Shown here: positions 8,726 through 16,902 of the stretch, piece by piece
Layout of the letters: each line of letters starts with the position of its first letter
How positions within the stretch are numbered: position 1 is the first letter of the stretch
Assembly: GCA_001940895.1 (NCBI GenBank)
Contig: MSGY01000023.1
Coordinates: 62,001-126,000, forward strand
Reading direction: 5' to 3'
DNA from: Christensenellaceae bacterium Phil10
Lineage (GTDB): Bacteria; Bacillota; Clostridia; Christensenellales; CAG-917
DNA: 64,000 nucleotides
Notes under the pieces: model-generated
Told to the model about the DNA's origin: nothing
Database searches by the model: none
The model's input: the letters and a program-made list of their open reading frames with translations, nothing else
Made by a program: the position numbers and the translations under genes

Positions 8726-9487
8726 ATGCGTAAACCCATTATCGCAGGAAACTGGAAAATGAACAATACGATAGCGGCGACGAAGGCTCTCGTTACCGAA
8801 CTTATTCCTCTCGTCAAAGACGCGAAAGCCGACGTCGTAATATGCACGCCGTATACCGACCTCGCAACCGCCGTCGAACTTACGAAAGGCACGAATATTC
8901 ACGTAGGCGCCGAAAACGTGCATTGGGCGGAAAAGGGCGCTTTTACGGGCGAAATTTCCGCAGATATGCTTAAAGAACTGGGCGTCGAGTACGTCATTAT
9001 CGGACACAGCGAACGCCGCCAGTATTTCGGCGAAACCGACGCTACCGTCAACGCACGCGTTAAAGCCGCGCTTGCAAAAGGACTTAAACCCATTATCTGC
9101 GTAGGCGAACTTCTTGAAGAACGCGAGGCGGGCAAAACCGACGAAGTCGTTATTCGTCAGACTACCGAGGCGTTTAAAGACGTCGATAAATCCGAACTTG
9201 AAAACATCGTCGTCGCATACGAACCCGTATGGGCAATCGGCACGGGTAAAACGGCTACCGCCGAAGACGCGAACGCGACAATCAAAGTCATCCGCGATAC
9301 GCTTGCAAACCTTTATTGCAGAAATTGCGCCGATACGAAAATCCGTATTCAGTACGGCGGCAGTATGAACACCAAAAACGTAGACGAACTTATGGCTATG
9401 CCCGAAATAGACGGCGGTCTTATCGGCGGCGCGTCGCTTAAAGCGGCCGATTTTGCGCGCGTGGTAAATTTTGAGGAAGTAAAATGA
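8726..9487 (+). CDS. tpiA: Triose-phosphate isomerase
   Basis: A 253-residue TIM barrel that interconverts dihydroxyacetone phosphate and glyceraldehyde 3-phosphate. Catalytic elements are GNWKMNNT (Lys), GHSERR (His), YEPVWAIGTGKTA (Glu and the flexible phosphate loop) and QYGGSMN and GGASL near the end. Length is standard. An AAGGAG ribosome binding site precedes the ATG, and the gene overlaps gpmI by four bases. Confidence 0.98.
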   Translation: MRKPIIAGNWKMNNTIAATKALVTELIPLVKDAKADVVICTPYTDLATAVELTKGTNIHVGAENVHWAEKGAFTGEISADMLKELGVEYVIIGHSERRQYFGETDATVNARVKAALAKGLKPIICVGELLEEREAGKTDEVVIRQTTEAFKDVDKSELENIVVAYEPVWAIGTGKTATAEDANATIKVIRDTLANLYCRNCADTKIRIQYGGSMNTKNVDELMAMPEIDGGLIGGASLKAADFARVVNFEEVK

Positions 9488-11052
9488 CGAAACAGGTTGT
9501 TCTGGTTGTTATGGACGGCGTGGGCAAATCGACGACGGGTCTCGGAGACGCCGTCGCGAAAGCCAACACCCCCACTCTCGACAAATTGCTTGCCGCTTGC
9601 CCGCACACTTACATAAAAGCGCACGGTACGGCGGTGGGACTTCCTTCCGACGACGATATGGGCAACAGCGAGGTAGGACATAACGCGCTGGGATGCGGTC
9701 AGGTTTATTCGCAGGGCGCGAAACTCGTTGAAGAAGCCATCGAAAGCGGCGATATTTTTAATTCTTCCGCCTGGCGAGAACTTAAAGACAACTGCGTCGC
9801 GAATAACGGAGCGATGCATTTTATCGGTCTTCTGTCGGACGGCAACGTTCACAGCAATATAAATCATCTCATCGCCCTTATAAAAGGCGCGAAAAAAGAT
9901 GGCGTAAAAAAGGCGTTCGTTCACGTTCTTCTTGACGGACGCGACGTACCCGCAACCAGCGCGCTTCAATACGTCGATATCCTCGAAAAGGCGATGGCGG
10001 CACTGAACGACGGCGATTTCAAAGCACGCATCGCGTCGGGCGGCGGCCGTATGAAAATCACGATGGACAGGTATTTCGCCAACTGGGATATGGTAAAGCA
10101 GGGTTTTTATACTCACGTTTACGGCGAAGGCAGACAATTCGCAACCGCGACGGACGCCATCGAAACTTTCCGTAAAGAGACCCCCGGTATAATAGACCAG
10201 GATCTTCCCGCTTTCGTCATCGCGGAAGACGGAAAACCGGTGGGCGCGATGCGCGACGGCGACAGCGTGATTCTGTTCAACTTCAGGGGCGACCGCGCTA
10301 TAGAAATCTCAATGGCGTTCGATAACGCCGATTTCACCGCTTTCGACAGAGGAAATATGCCGAAGGTTTTATATGCGGGTATGTTGCAGTACGACGGCGA
10401 TATGCGTCTGCCGAAACGTTTTCTTGTGGAGCCTCCGAAAATCAGATATACTTTGTCGGAGTTTCTCGTGAACAAAGGCGTTAACGAATACGCTGTATCC
10501 GAAACGCAGAAATACGGCCACGTAACGTATTTCTGGAACGGCAACCGCAGTGAAAAATTCAGCGACGCGCTTGAAACGTTTGAAGAAATTCCGTCCGATA
10601 AGGTGTCCTTCGACGAGCGTCCCTGGATGAAATCCGCCGAAGTTACCGATAAAGTCATCGAGGCCGTAGAAAGCGGTAAATACGGATTTATAAGATGCAA
10701 TTATCCCAACGGCGATATGGTAGGACATACGGGAAATTTCGACGCAACGGTTATAGGCGTCGAAGCCGTAGACCTCGGTTTGTCGAGACTTTTGCCCGTA
10801 ATCGAAAAAAACGGCGCGAAACTCGTCGTTACCGCAGATCACGGCAATGCCGACGAGATGCTTGAAAAAAACAAAAAAGGCGTCGTTTCGGTGCGTACCG
10901 CGCACAGCCTTAACCCCGTGCCTTTTATAATTTTTAACGCCGACGCGGAAATTGCGGATGGGGAGTTCGGATTGTCGAACGTCGCGGCAACCGTCGCGAA
11001 ACTTATGGGATTCGAGCCCGACGAACACTGGGATGCCCCGATAATTAAATAA
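9484..11052 (+). CDS. gpmI: 2,3-bisphosphoglycerate-independent phosphoglycerate mutase
   Basis: A 522-residue alkaline-phosphatase-superfamily enzyme that converts 3- to 2-phosphoglycerate with two Mn ions. Visible are VVLVVMDGVG (metal Asp), DDMGNSEVGHNALG with the phosphorylated serine, HVLLDGRDVPATSA, FNFRGDRAIEIS, GNFDATVIGVEAVD and VVTADHGNADEM with metal Asp/His. It ends the pgk-tpiA-gpmI operon. No gapA or eno is in this window. A strong terminator follows within 20 bp. Confidence 0.98.
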   Translation: MTKQVVLVVMDGVGKSTTGLGDAVAKANTPTLDKLLAACPHTYIKAHGTAVGLPSDDDMGNSEVGHNALGCGQVYSQGAKLVEEAIESGDIFNSSAWRELKDNCVANNGAMHFIGLLSDGNVHSNINHLIALIKGAKKDGVKKAFVHVLLDGRDVPATSALQYVDILEKAMAALNDGDFKARIASGGGRMKITMDRYFANWDMVKQGFYTHVYGEGRQFATATDAIETFRKETPGIIDQDLPAFVIAEDGKPVGAMRDGDSVILFNFRGDRAIEISMAFDNADFTAFDRGNMPKVLYAGMLQYDGDMRLPKRFLVEPPKIRYTLSEFLVNKGVNEYAVSETQKYGHVTYFWNGNRSEKFSDALETFEEIPSDKVSFDERPWMKSAEVTDKVIEAVESGKYGFIRCNYPNGDMVGHTGNFDATVIGVEAVDLGLSRLLPVIEKNGAKLVVTADHGNADEMLEKNKKGVVSVRTAHSLNPVPFIIFNADAEIADGEFGLSNVAATVAKLMGFEPDEHWDAPIIK

Positions 11053-11069
11053 TCCGGGAATTGAAAAAG

Positions 11070-11090
11070 ACCGCCTTCGGGCGGTTTTTT
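11070..11090 (+). terminator. Intrinsic terminator of the glycolytic operon
   Basis: ACCGCC (11070-11075), a TTCG loop and GGCGGT (11080-11085) running into six T residues (11085-11090). The loop is a classic stable UUCG tetraloop. Confidence 0.93.
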
Positions 11091-11164
11091 AATGCACGGA
11101 AGTATTTTTTTGTACTCAAATGTAAAAATTTCGATAATATGCGCCGAAAGTACCGTCAAGTTTG

Positions 11165-11193
11165 TTGACCTGACGCGTCGGACATAATATAAT
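11165..11193 (+). promoter_or_regulatory. Strong promoter of the ECF S-component gene; transcript predicted leaderless
   Basis: TTGACC (11165-11170), exactly 17 bp, then TATAAT (11188-11193). The ATG is at 11203, nine bases after the -10 box, so transcription should begin within two or three bases of the start codon. No Shine-Dalgarno sequence is present. Confidence 0.8.
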
Positions 11194-11202
11194 TAAGTCA
11201 TT

Positions 11203-11883
11203 ATGAAAACCGACGATAAAATCAGAAACAGAACTTTAAGAATTGCGTTTACGGGCGTTATGTGCGCTTTAACGGTTGTTGCAACTGCTGTCGGCGCTCT
11301 TACGATACCCATGCCCGCTACCGAAGGATACATCAATTTCGGCGACGCCATAATAATGCTTACCGCGCTTTTTGCCGGTCCCGTACCCGCGCTTATCGTG
11401 GGAGGAATAGGCAGTATGCTTGCCGACCTCATCTGCGGATACGTGCACTGGGCCGGCTTCACCCTTGTTATTAAAGGACTCGAAGGGCTTATTGCCGGTC
11501 TGTTTGCGAAAACGATAAATAAAAAAGGCAGATATTATATTGATTTTATCGGTCTTATTCTGTCGGCGTTGTTCATGGTATTGGGCTATTATCTGGCGGG
11601 CGCTCTTATGTACGGTTGGGCGGGATCGTTCAGCAGTCTCGGAGGAAACTTCATTCAGGGCGGCGTATCGGTTGCCGTTTCGTTCGTGCTGTATATTGTT
11701 CTGGACAGGATAAAAGCCGTCAGGAGTTTTACGGAAAAATTATACAAAGACGCGACCGTTTCCGATGAGGGAAAGACGGCGGACGCGGCGATTTCAGAGG
11801 AAAAAGTCGACGAGGTTGCGGCGGACGAAGGAAATGACCGGACGGACGTCAGCGACGGTTGCGAAACAGAGGATAAAAAATAA
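11203..11883 (+). CDS. ECF transporter S component (substrate-binding membrane protein)
   Basis: A 226-residue membrane protein. Residues 1 to about 175 form five or six hydrophobic segments with the pattern of ECF S components (RIAFTGVMCALTVVATAVG; EGYINFGDAIIMLTALFAGP; GGIGSMLADLICGYVHWAGF). These proteins capture vitamins or similar solutes and dock to a shared EcfAAT energy module, which is not encoded nearby. The Gly-rich second and third segments are closest to the HmpT/ThiW-like group, but the ligand is not identifiable. The last 50 residues are an unusual acidic, presumably cytoplasmic tail. The gene seems to be transcribed alone and leaderless. Confidence 0.85.
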   Translation: MKTDDKIRNRTLRIAFTGVMCALTVVATAVGALTIPMPATEGYINFGDAIIMLTALFAGPVPALIVGGIGSMLADLICGYVHWAGFTLVIKGLEGLIAGLFAKTINKKGRYYIDFIGLILSALFMVLGYYLAGALMYGWAGSFSSLGGNFIQGGVSVAVSFVLYIVLDRIKAVRSFTEKLYKDATVSDEGKTADAAISEEKVDEVAADEGNDRTDVSDGCETEDKK

Positions 11884-11915
11884 ACTTTACGATAGGCGGT
11901 TTTTTCTGATATGTG

Positions 11916-11944
11916 TTGATTTTTGTCTTCCGTTATGGTAAACT
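11916..11944 (+). promoter_or_regulatory. Promoter of pilT
   Basis: TTGATT (11916-11921), 17 bp, TAAACT (11939-11944) preceded by an extended -10 TGG (11936-11938). The same ATGGTAAACT element occurs in the rplS promoter. The predicted leader is about 48 bases, with AGGTGGA before the ATG. Confidence 0.7.
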
Positions 11945-11998
11945 GAATTTGTAGTTTTTTATTAAAACTTATAAATTTCAGGTGGATATACGGATTTT

Positions 11999-13057
11999 AT
12001 GAAAGATAACACACTTATCAAATATCTAAAACTTTGCGAAAGAATCGAGGCTTCGGACCTGCACATCAAATCGGGAAAATGCGCGATAGCACGAGTTGCC
12101 GGCGCGCTGAAACAAATCGACGACACCGTTTTGACGAGAGAGCAGGTCTTTTCTTTTATTCAGGATATTCTTACCGAAAAACAGATGGTGGAATTCGAGC
12201 AATTCTGCGACGTCGACAGTTCATTCTCGATAGGCGACAGGCGTTTCAGGTGTAACATCTACCGCGAATTCAACGGTTTTTCCATATCGATAAGGCGCAT
12301 AATCAACGAAGTGGGAGATTTCAGAGCGCTGGGTATTCCCGAGGTTCTGAAAAATCTTTCGGTCAAAAAAAGCGGTCTCATTCTTATCACCGGGCCTACG
12401 GGAAGCGGCAAAACCACGACGCTTGCAAGCATTATCAACTATCTTAACCGCGTCATAACGGCGCATATAATCACTATTGAGGACCCTATAGAATATACTT
12501 ACACCGGCAACCGATGCGTCATCACGCAAAGGGAAATAGGTCGTGACGCGAGCGATTATCCCCGCGCGCTGCGTGCGTCGCTCAGACAGGACCCCGACGT
12601 AATTATGCTTGGCGAGATGCGCGACCTCGAAAGTATCCGCACCGCTTTGACTGCCGCAGAGACAGGACATCTCGTGTTATCGACTTTACATACTACGGGC
12701 GCGGCGAATTCCATCGACCGTATTATCGACGTATTCCCCGCCGACCAGCAACAACAGATAAGAGTGCAGTTATCGATGGTTCTTCTTGGCGTCGTCTCGC
12801 AGCAGCTCGTGCCTAACGTCAAGGGCGGGCGTTCGCTCGCAACCGAGGTTATGATTTGTAACGGTGCCATTAAAAATATCATAAGAGAGGGCAAAAACTA
12901 TCAGTTGCAGAACGCTATGATGACAAGCCGAAGCGCGGGAATGTACAGTATGGAACAGTGCCTCGACGCTATGTGCAGACAGGGTATAATCAGCCCCGAA
13001 AATTGTCAGTTATATACGCCCGCAAGCGCGGCTAACAGCGGCGCGAACAGACAATAA
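11999..13057 (+). CDS. pilT: Type IV pilus twitching motility ATPase PilT
   Basis: A 352-residue secretion-superfamily ATPase that powers pilus retraction. The N-terminal PAS-like domain contains EASDLHIKSG. The RecA-like domain has Walker A ITGPTGSGKTTTLASI, Asp box ITIEDPIEYTY, Walker B VIMLGEMRDLESI and His box TGHLVLSTLHTTGA. The C-terminus is shorter and less conserved than in proteobacterial PilT. No pilin, pilB or pilC gene is in this window, so the ATPase is an orphan here, transcribed from its own promoter. Confidence 0.93.
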   Translation: MKDNTLIKYLKLCERIEASDLHIKSGKCAIARVAGALKQIDDTVLTREQVFSFIQDILTEKQMVEFEQFCDVDSSFSIGDRRFRCNIYREFNGFSISIRRIINEVGDFRALGIPEVLKNLSVKKSGLILITGPTGSGKTTTLASIINYLNRVITAHIITIEDPIEYTYTGNRCVITQREIGRDASDYPRALRASLRQDPDVIMLGEMRDLESIRTALTAAETGHLVLSTLHTTGAANSIDRIIDVFPADQQQQIRVQLSMVLLGVVSQQLVPNVKGGRSLATEVMICNGAIKNIIREGKNYQLQNAMMTSRSAGMYSMEQCLDAMCRQGIISPENCQLYTPASAANSGANRQ

Positions 13058-13099
13058 TATTTTACGAAGTCCCGTCCAGGCGGGCAAAGAGGAGAACGT

Positions 13100-14320
13100 A
13101 TGAGTTTTGAAAAAATTCGCGAAAACAAAAAAGAAAGCGTCGATTTCATAATCGACCATATCGGCAAAGTTATTAAAACTTTCGGAAAACGCTCTTCGGG
13201 CAGCGAAGGCGAAAAAAAAGCGGCCGAATATATGGGAGAACTTCTGAAACCCTATGCGGACGAAGTTCGTCTCGAGCCGTTTCCCGTGCATCCGTCGGCT
13301 TTTTACGGTTGGATTTATCTGAGCGTAACGCTGTATCTTATAGGTCTTGTCGCGTATTTCTTTCAACCCGTCGCGTCTCTCGTGCTGTTTGTCGTCGCGA
13401 CGTTTATAATGGCGGGCGAGTTCGTGATGTATAAAAAGCTTGTTGATAATCTTTTCGTAAAAAAGACGTCTTATAATCTCTATGCCGTAAAACATCCGTC
13501 GGGCGAAGTAAAAAGAAGAATTCTGTTCAACGGACATATGGACGCCGCGTTCGAGTGGACGTTCAATTACCATCTCGGCGGAAAGGGTTATATCGCGCAC
13601 GTCGTTACGAGTATGGTGGGAGTGTTGTATTTCTTCGTAGTGATTATCCTCGGCATAGCGAACAAATATGCGGCTTCGCCTTTTTTACACGGCAACGTCG
13701 CGAATATTTTAGGATACGTCTGTCTTGTTTTCGTTCCTCTCTGGATAGGCATGTACTTTATGTGGAACGAAAAAATCGTATCCGACGGAGCAAACGACGA
13801 CCTTACGGGTTGCTTTATGAGCATTGCTCTTATGAAAGCGCTTAAAGATAACGGAGTAACGCTTGAAAATACTGAAATCGGCGTAATACTGACAGGAAGC
13901 GAAGAGGCCGGACTTCGCGGTTCAAAGGCCTTTTGCGAGGCGCATAAAAACGAATTTAAGGACGTCGAAACGTTGGTGTTTTCCATCGATACCATTCACA
14001 ATGCGGATTGCCTCGGCGTAAACGTCGCCGACCTTAACAATACCGTGCCTTCCGACCCTCACGCAATCGACCTGTTTTATAACGCGGCGCTCGACGTAGG
14101 CGTACCCATAATCAAAACCAGCGTGCCTTTCGGAGCAACGGACAGCGCGGGGTTCAATCAGGGAGGCCTTAAAGCGGTCGGAATAACCGCTATGAGCCAC
14201 GAGCTCGAAGATTATTATCATACGAGAAGAGATACCGCGGATAACCTCGACAGAACGGGGCTCGAAAATTGTTTCGAGGCGGCGGTAAGAACAATCGAAA
14301 GATTCGACGAAGGACTTTGA
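13100..14320 (+). CDS. M28-family zinc aminopeptidase with internal membrane segments
   Basis: A 406-residue protein with a co-catalytic zinc site of the M28 type: FNGHMDAAFEW (His, Asp), SDGANDDLTG (bridging Asp), TGSEEAGLRGS (catalytic Glu and zinc Glu), SIDTIHN (Asp) and YYHTRRDTADNLD (His). Unlike secreted M28 enzymes it has no signal peptide. Hydrophobic pairs interrupt the fold at about residues 73-112 and 172-222, so it is probably membrane-embedded. The substrate is unknown. AGAGGAG precedes the ATG, and it may be co-transcribed with pilT 42 bp upstream. Confidence 0.85.
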   Translation: MSFEKIRENKKESVDFIIDHIGKVIKTFGKRSSGSEGEKKAAEYMGELLKPYADEVRLEPFPVHPSAFYGWIYLSVTLYLIGLVAYFFQPVASLVLFVVATFIMAGEFVMYKKLVDNLFVKKTSYNLYAVKHPSGEVKRRILFNGHMDAAFEWTFNYHLGGKGYIAHVVTSMVGVLYFFVVIILGIANKYAASPFLHGNVANILGYVCLVFVPLWIGMYFMWNEKIVSDGANDDLTGCFMSIALMKALKDNGVTLENTEIGVILTGSEEAGLRGSKAFCEAHKNEFKDVETLVFSIDTIHNADCLGVNVADLNNTVPSDPHAIDLFYNAALDVGVPIIKTSVPFGATDSAGFNQGGLKAVGITAMSHELEDYYHTRRDTADNLDRTGLENCFEAAVRTIERFDEGL

Positions 14321-14375
14321 TAAAACGTAAGCGCAGGCTTACTGTGTATAAATTATCAGAGAGAGGTGTGAAATT

Positions 14376-15389
14376 ATGAGTAAACAAATCGAGATAACCG
14401 CGCCGATGAAACTTCTTAACGAAGACGGCACGCTCGCCCAGCCCGGTTATGCAAAACGCAATATCATCGAGTATAACAGGGAATGCATTTCCGCATCGAA
14501 ATGGAGAATCAAGGAATGGGATTTTTATCAGGTCGGTTGCAAAGATTTTATCGTGCAATTTAACTTCTTCAACATTTCGCTTGCTTCCGCGGCTACGGTC
14601 GGATACGTAAATCTCAGGACGGGCGAAACCGTATCGGATATGATACTCGACCTTGCGACGGCGGATAAATTCCCGGTAAACCGCAACGGCGAGAAACCCT
14701 ATACTTTCGAGCGTACAAAGGGCAAAAAGACTTTGAAATTCGAAGTCACCGAGAAAACGAGACGTCTTTACTGGAAAAGCCCTAAAATCGAATGCGAATT
14801 CGTAATGGACAATTATACGGGCGAAAGTATCGTCATTATGAATCCTTTCGACCGGCATAAAAACCGTTTCTTCTTTACGGAAAAAATCAACTGTATGCCC
14901 ACGAAGGGTTTCGTGAAATTCGGCGACACCGTTATCGACGGCAACCGCGACGACCTTTTCACCGTTCTCGACTGGGGACGCGGAGTATGGGAACATAAAA
15001 ACTTCTGGTTCTGGGGCAACGGCACGACTTATATCGACGGCAAATTGTTCGGTTTCGAAATCACCTGGGGAATAGGCAATCCCGAAAAGGGTTACGAAAC
15101 GGCGCTTATGTACGACGGAAAATGCCATAAACTCGGCAAAGTCGACGTCGAATATCAGCCCGACAAACGCTGGATTGAACCGTGGAAATTCCACGAAGAG
15201 AACGGCAGATTCGAACTTACGATGACGCCTTATTACGATAATCATTCGGGCGTAATGCTGCCTAACGTGGGAATGCTTTCTCATCAGGTGCACGGATTGT
15301 GGAACGGTACGGTAACGCTTGACGACGGCACCGTACTCGAAATCAAAGATATGTACGCATTCTGCGAGAAAGTTTATAACAAGTGGTAA
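14376..15389 (+). CDS. DUF2804 domain-containing protein
   Basis: A 337-residue soluble protein, rich in aromatic residues and with no signal peptide. It resembles the DUF2804 family from start to end (LLNEDGTLAQPGYAKRNIIE; WRIKEWDFYQVG; TVLDWGRGVWEHKNFWFWGN, then FGFEITWGIG). The family is probably a beta-rich fold and its function is unknown; no catalytic motif can be assigned. A GAGAGGTG ribosome binding site precedes the ATG. The 55-bp gap upstream contains a small perfect hairpin (14327-14342) without a T-run. A terminator follows. Confidence 0.85.
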   Translation: MSKQIEITAPMKLLNEDGTLAQPGYAKRNIIEYNRECISASKWRIKEWDFYQVGCKDFIVQFNFFNISLASAATVGYVNLRTGETVSDMILDLATADKFPVNRNGEKPYTFERTKGKKTLKFEVTEKTRRLYWKSPKIECEFVMDNYTGESIVIMNPFDRHKNRFFFTEKINCMPTKGFVKFGDTVIDGNRDDLFTVLDWGRGVWEHKNFWFWGNGTTYIDGKLFGFEITWGIGNPEKGYETALMYDGKCHKLGKVDVEYQPDKRWIEPWKFHEENGRFELTMTPYYDNHSGVMLPNVGMLSHQVHGLWNGTVTLDDGTVLEIKDMYAFCEKVYNKW

Positions 15390-15410
15390 AATAAACTTAT
15401 TGTTGCGGGG

Positions 15411-15437
15411 AAAAACGACAGCGACGCTGTCGTTTTT
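15411..15437. terminator. Bidirectional terminator after the DUF2804 gene
   Basis: A 12-bp perfect inverted repeat, AAAAACGACAGC (15411-15422) and GCTGTCGTTTTT (15426-15437), around a three-base centre. It has an A-run on one side and a T-run on the other, so it can work on both strands. Confidence 0.9.
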
Positions 15438-15454
15438 GCCTGTACGGTGAAATT

Positions 15455-16783
15455 ATGGTCAAGTGGAAAGTGGCTCTGTTTTTTCTCGTCGTGTTGTTAA
15501 CGGCGTTTATATTGCCCGTCGGCGTCGATATGCTGGTGGGCTATACCGCCGTTGTTTCGAACGAAGGCCTCGTATCGAAGCACGAGGATATAGGCTTTTA
15601 CTGCGACGACGTTTATATAGGAACAAGCGTCGTAGGCGACGACGGCGTGCAGAGCAACAGATTCGATATTTTCGATTGTACGGGAATTTCCGGGGAAAGC
15701 GAAGTTATCGTTACCCCTTCGGCCGCTTTTTCGGACGGTATCGTGGATTTTTCCCGTAACGTCGAAAGCATTTTTATCGACGGTAAAAACGCGATAATCG
15801 TCGAGGGTCTTAACGTAACGTCGGCGTCGGATATTCTGTATTACGTCAGCGAGTACGGCTATCTAAACGGGAACGTCGTGCTGCAAAAGGATATATCGCT
15901 CGGAGAAATATCGTCGTCGTTGTTTTTTAACGAAGGAAAGGACGACGTGGCTTTTAAATCGGAATACGGTATTTACGGAAACGGACATACGATAACGGGG
16001 CCCGAAAACAATCGCTCTTATTTCAACGCGCTGTTCACGTTTTCGGGGACGAACGAGATTGAAATCCGGGATACGAAATTTACGGGAAGGGATTTCGAGA
16101 CAGGCGCCGATATCGTGCTTGACGATTTGTGCGACGCGGGTATAATGGTCGAAATTTCCAAGTGTAAAGACGTAAACGTCGAAAACTGCATATTCCAGAA
16201 CGCAAACCGGCACGTAGGAATTAAATCTTCCGACGTTTGTTTCGTAAACTGCATTTTCGTAAACGCCGCCGATACGGGTATATCGCTTAAAACGGTAAAA
16301 GGAAAAAAATCGACGGTGAGCGTCGAAGATTGCATATTCTATAATCTCGTCGTATCGGGGATAACGAACTGGTGCTCCGACGCGGTTACTTCCGAAAGTT
16401 ATTGCACGATAAATCTTCTCGGAAAGGTGTCTTTTTACACCTGGAAGAAAGACGATACCGCGCAGATTATGCCCGGTTACAGCGATTATTCCTCGCTTGC
16501 CAACTCGTATTTCCAGTCGGTTATGAAAAAAAACGAGATGAAGAAATACCTTGTCGCTTACGGCGAACACAATTATCTTTCAAGCGCGATAATGGTTTTG
16601 TGCTCGGCGGGAGGCGACTCGAGAAACTTACCCGAAATAAACGGCGCGGCGGAACAGGGCATAACGAAAATCACCACACCCATTAACGCGATTGTCGCGT
16701 CTTTTCTTACCACATCGGATTTATACGGCTATACCGATACTTCCGTTATCCGACCCGACGAAACGCCAGATTTCGCATTCTGA
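15455..16783 (+). CDS. Secreted or membrane-anchored right-handed parallel beta-helix protein
   Basis: A 442-residue protein with an N-terminal hydrophobic segment (residues 4-27) that acts as signal peptide or anchor; no lipobox is seen. The middle (about residues 165-330) has repeating short strands with Asn/Asp/Gly turns and regularly spaced Cys residues (YGIYGNGHTITG; IEIRDTKFTG; VNVENCIFQNA; VCFVNCIFVNAADTGISL; VSVEDCIFYNL), the pattern of pectate-lyase-like beta-helices. No catalytic site is identifiable, so substrate and activity are open. The ribosome binding site is weak (GGTGA). It lies alone between two regulatory regions. Confidence 0.7.
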   Translation: MVKWKVALFFLVVLLTAFILPVGVDMLVGYTAVVSNEGLVSKHEDIGFYCDDVYIGTSVVGDDGVQSNRFDIFDCTGISGESEVIVTPSAAFSDGIVDFSRNVESIFIDGKNAIIVEGLNVTSASDILYYVSEYGYLNGNVVLQKDISLGEISSSLFFNEGKDDVAFKSEYGIYGNGHTITGPENNRSYFNALFTFSGTNEIEIRDTKFTGRDFETGADIVLDDLCDAGIMVEISKCKDVNVENCIFQNANRHVGIKSSDVCFVNCIFVNAADTGISLKTVKGKKSTVSVEDCIFYNLVVSGITNWCSDAVTSESYCTINLLGKVSFYTWKKDDTAQIMPGYSDYSSLANSYFQSVMKKNEMKKYLVAYGEHNYLSSAIMVLCSAGGDSRNLPEINGAAEQGITKITTPINAIVASFLTTSDLYGYTDTSVIRPDETPDFAF

Positions 16784-16845
16784 ATAACAAAGGCGTTTTT
16801 TGGCGTTTTACGGTTTTTTATTTCGTTTTCCAATGCGTTTTTTCC

Positions 16846-16874
16846 TTGCCATAAATAAAAAAATAATATATACT
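16846..16874 (+). promoter_or_regulatory. Promoter of guaA
   Basis: TTGCCA (16846-16851), a 17-bp spacer and TATACT (16869-16874). The start site would be near 16881, giving a leader of about 22 bases that contains GTGAGG. There is no room for a purine riboswitch. Confidence 0.7.
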
Positions 16875-16902
16875 GTTCCATAGAAAAGTGAGGTTTACGA
16901 CA

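Noticed and set aside
14327-14342. Perfect six-pair hairpin before the DUF2804 gene
   Set aside because: No T-run or ribosome binding site overlap; too small to support a regulatory claim.
16784-16845. T-rich stretch after the beta-helix gene as a terminator
   Set aside because: Several T-runs are present, but no stem that I can draw precedes them.
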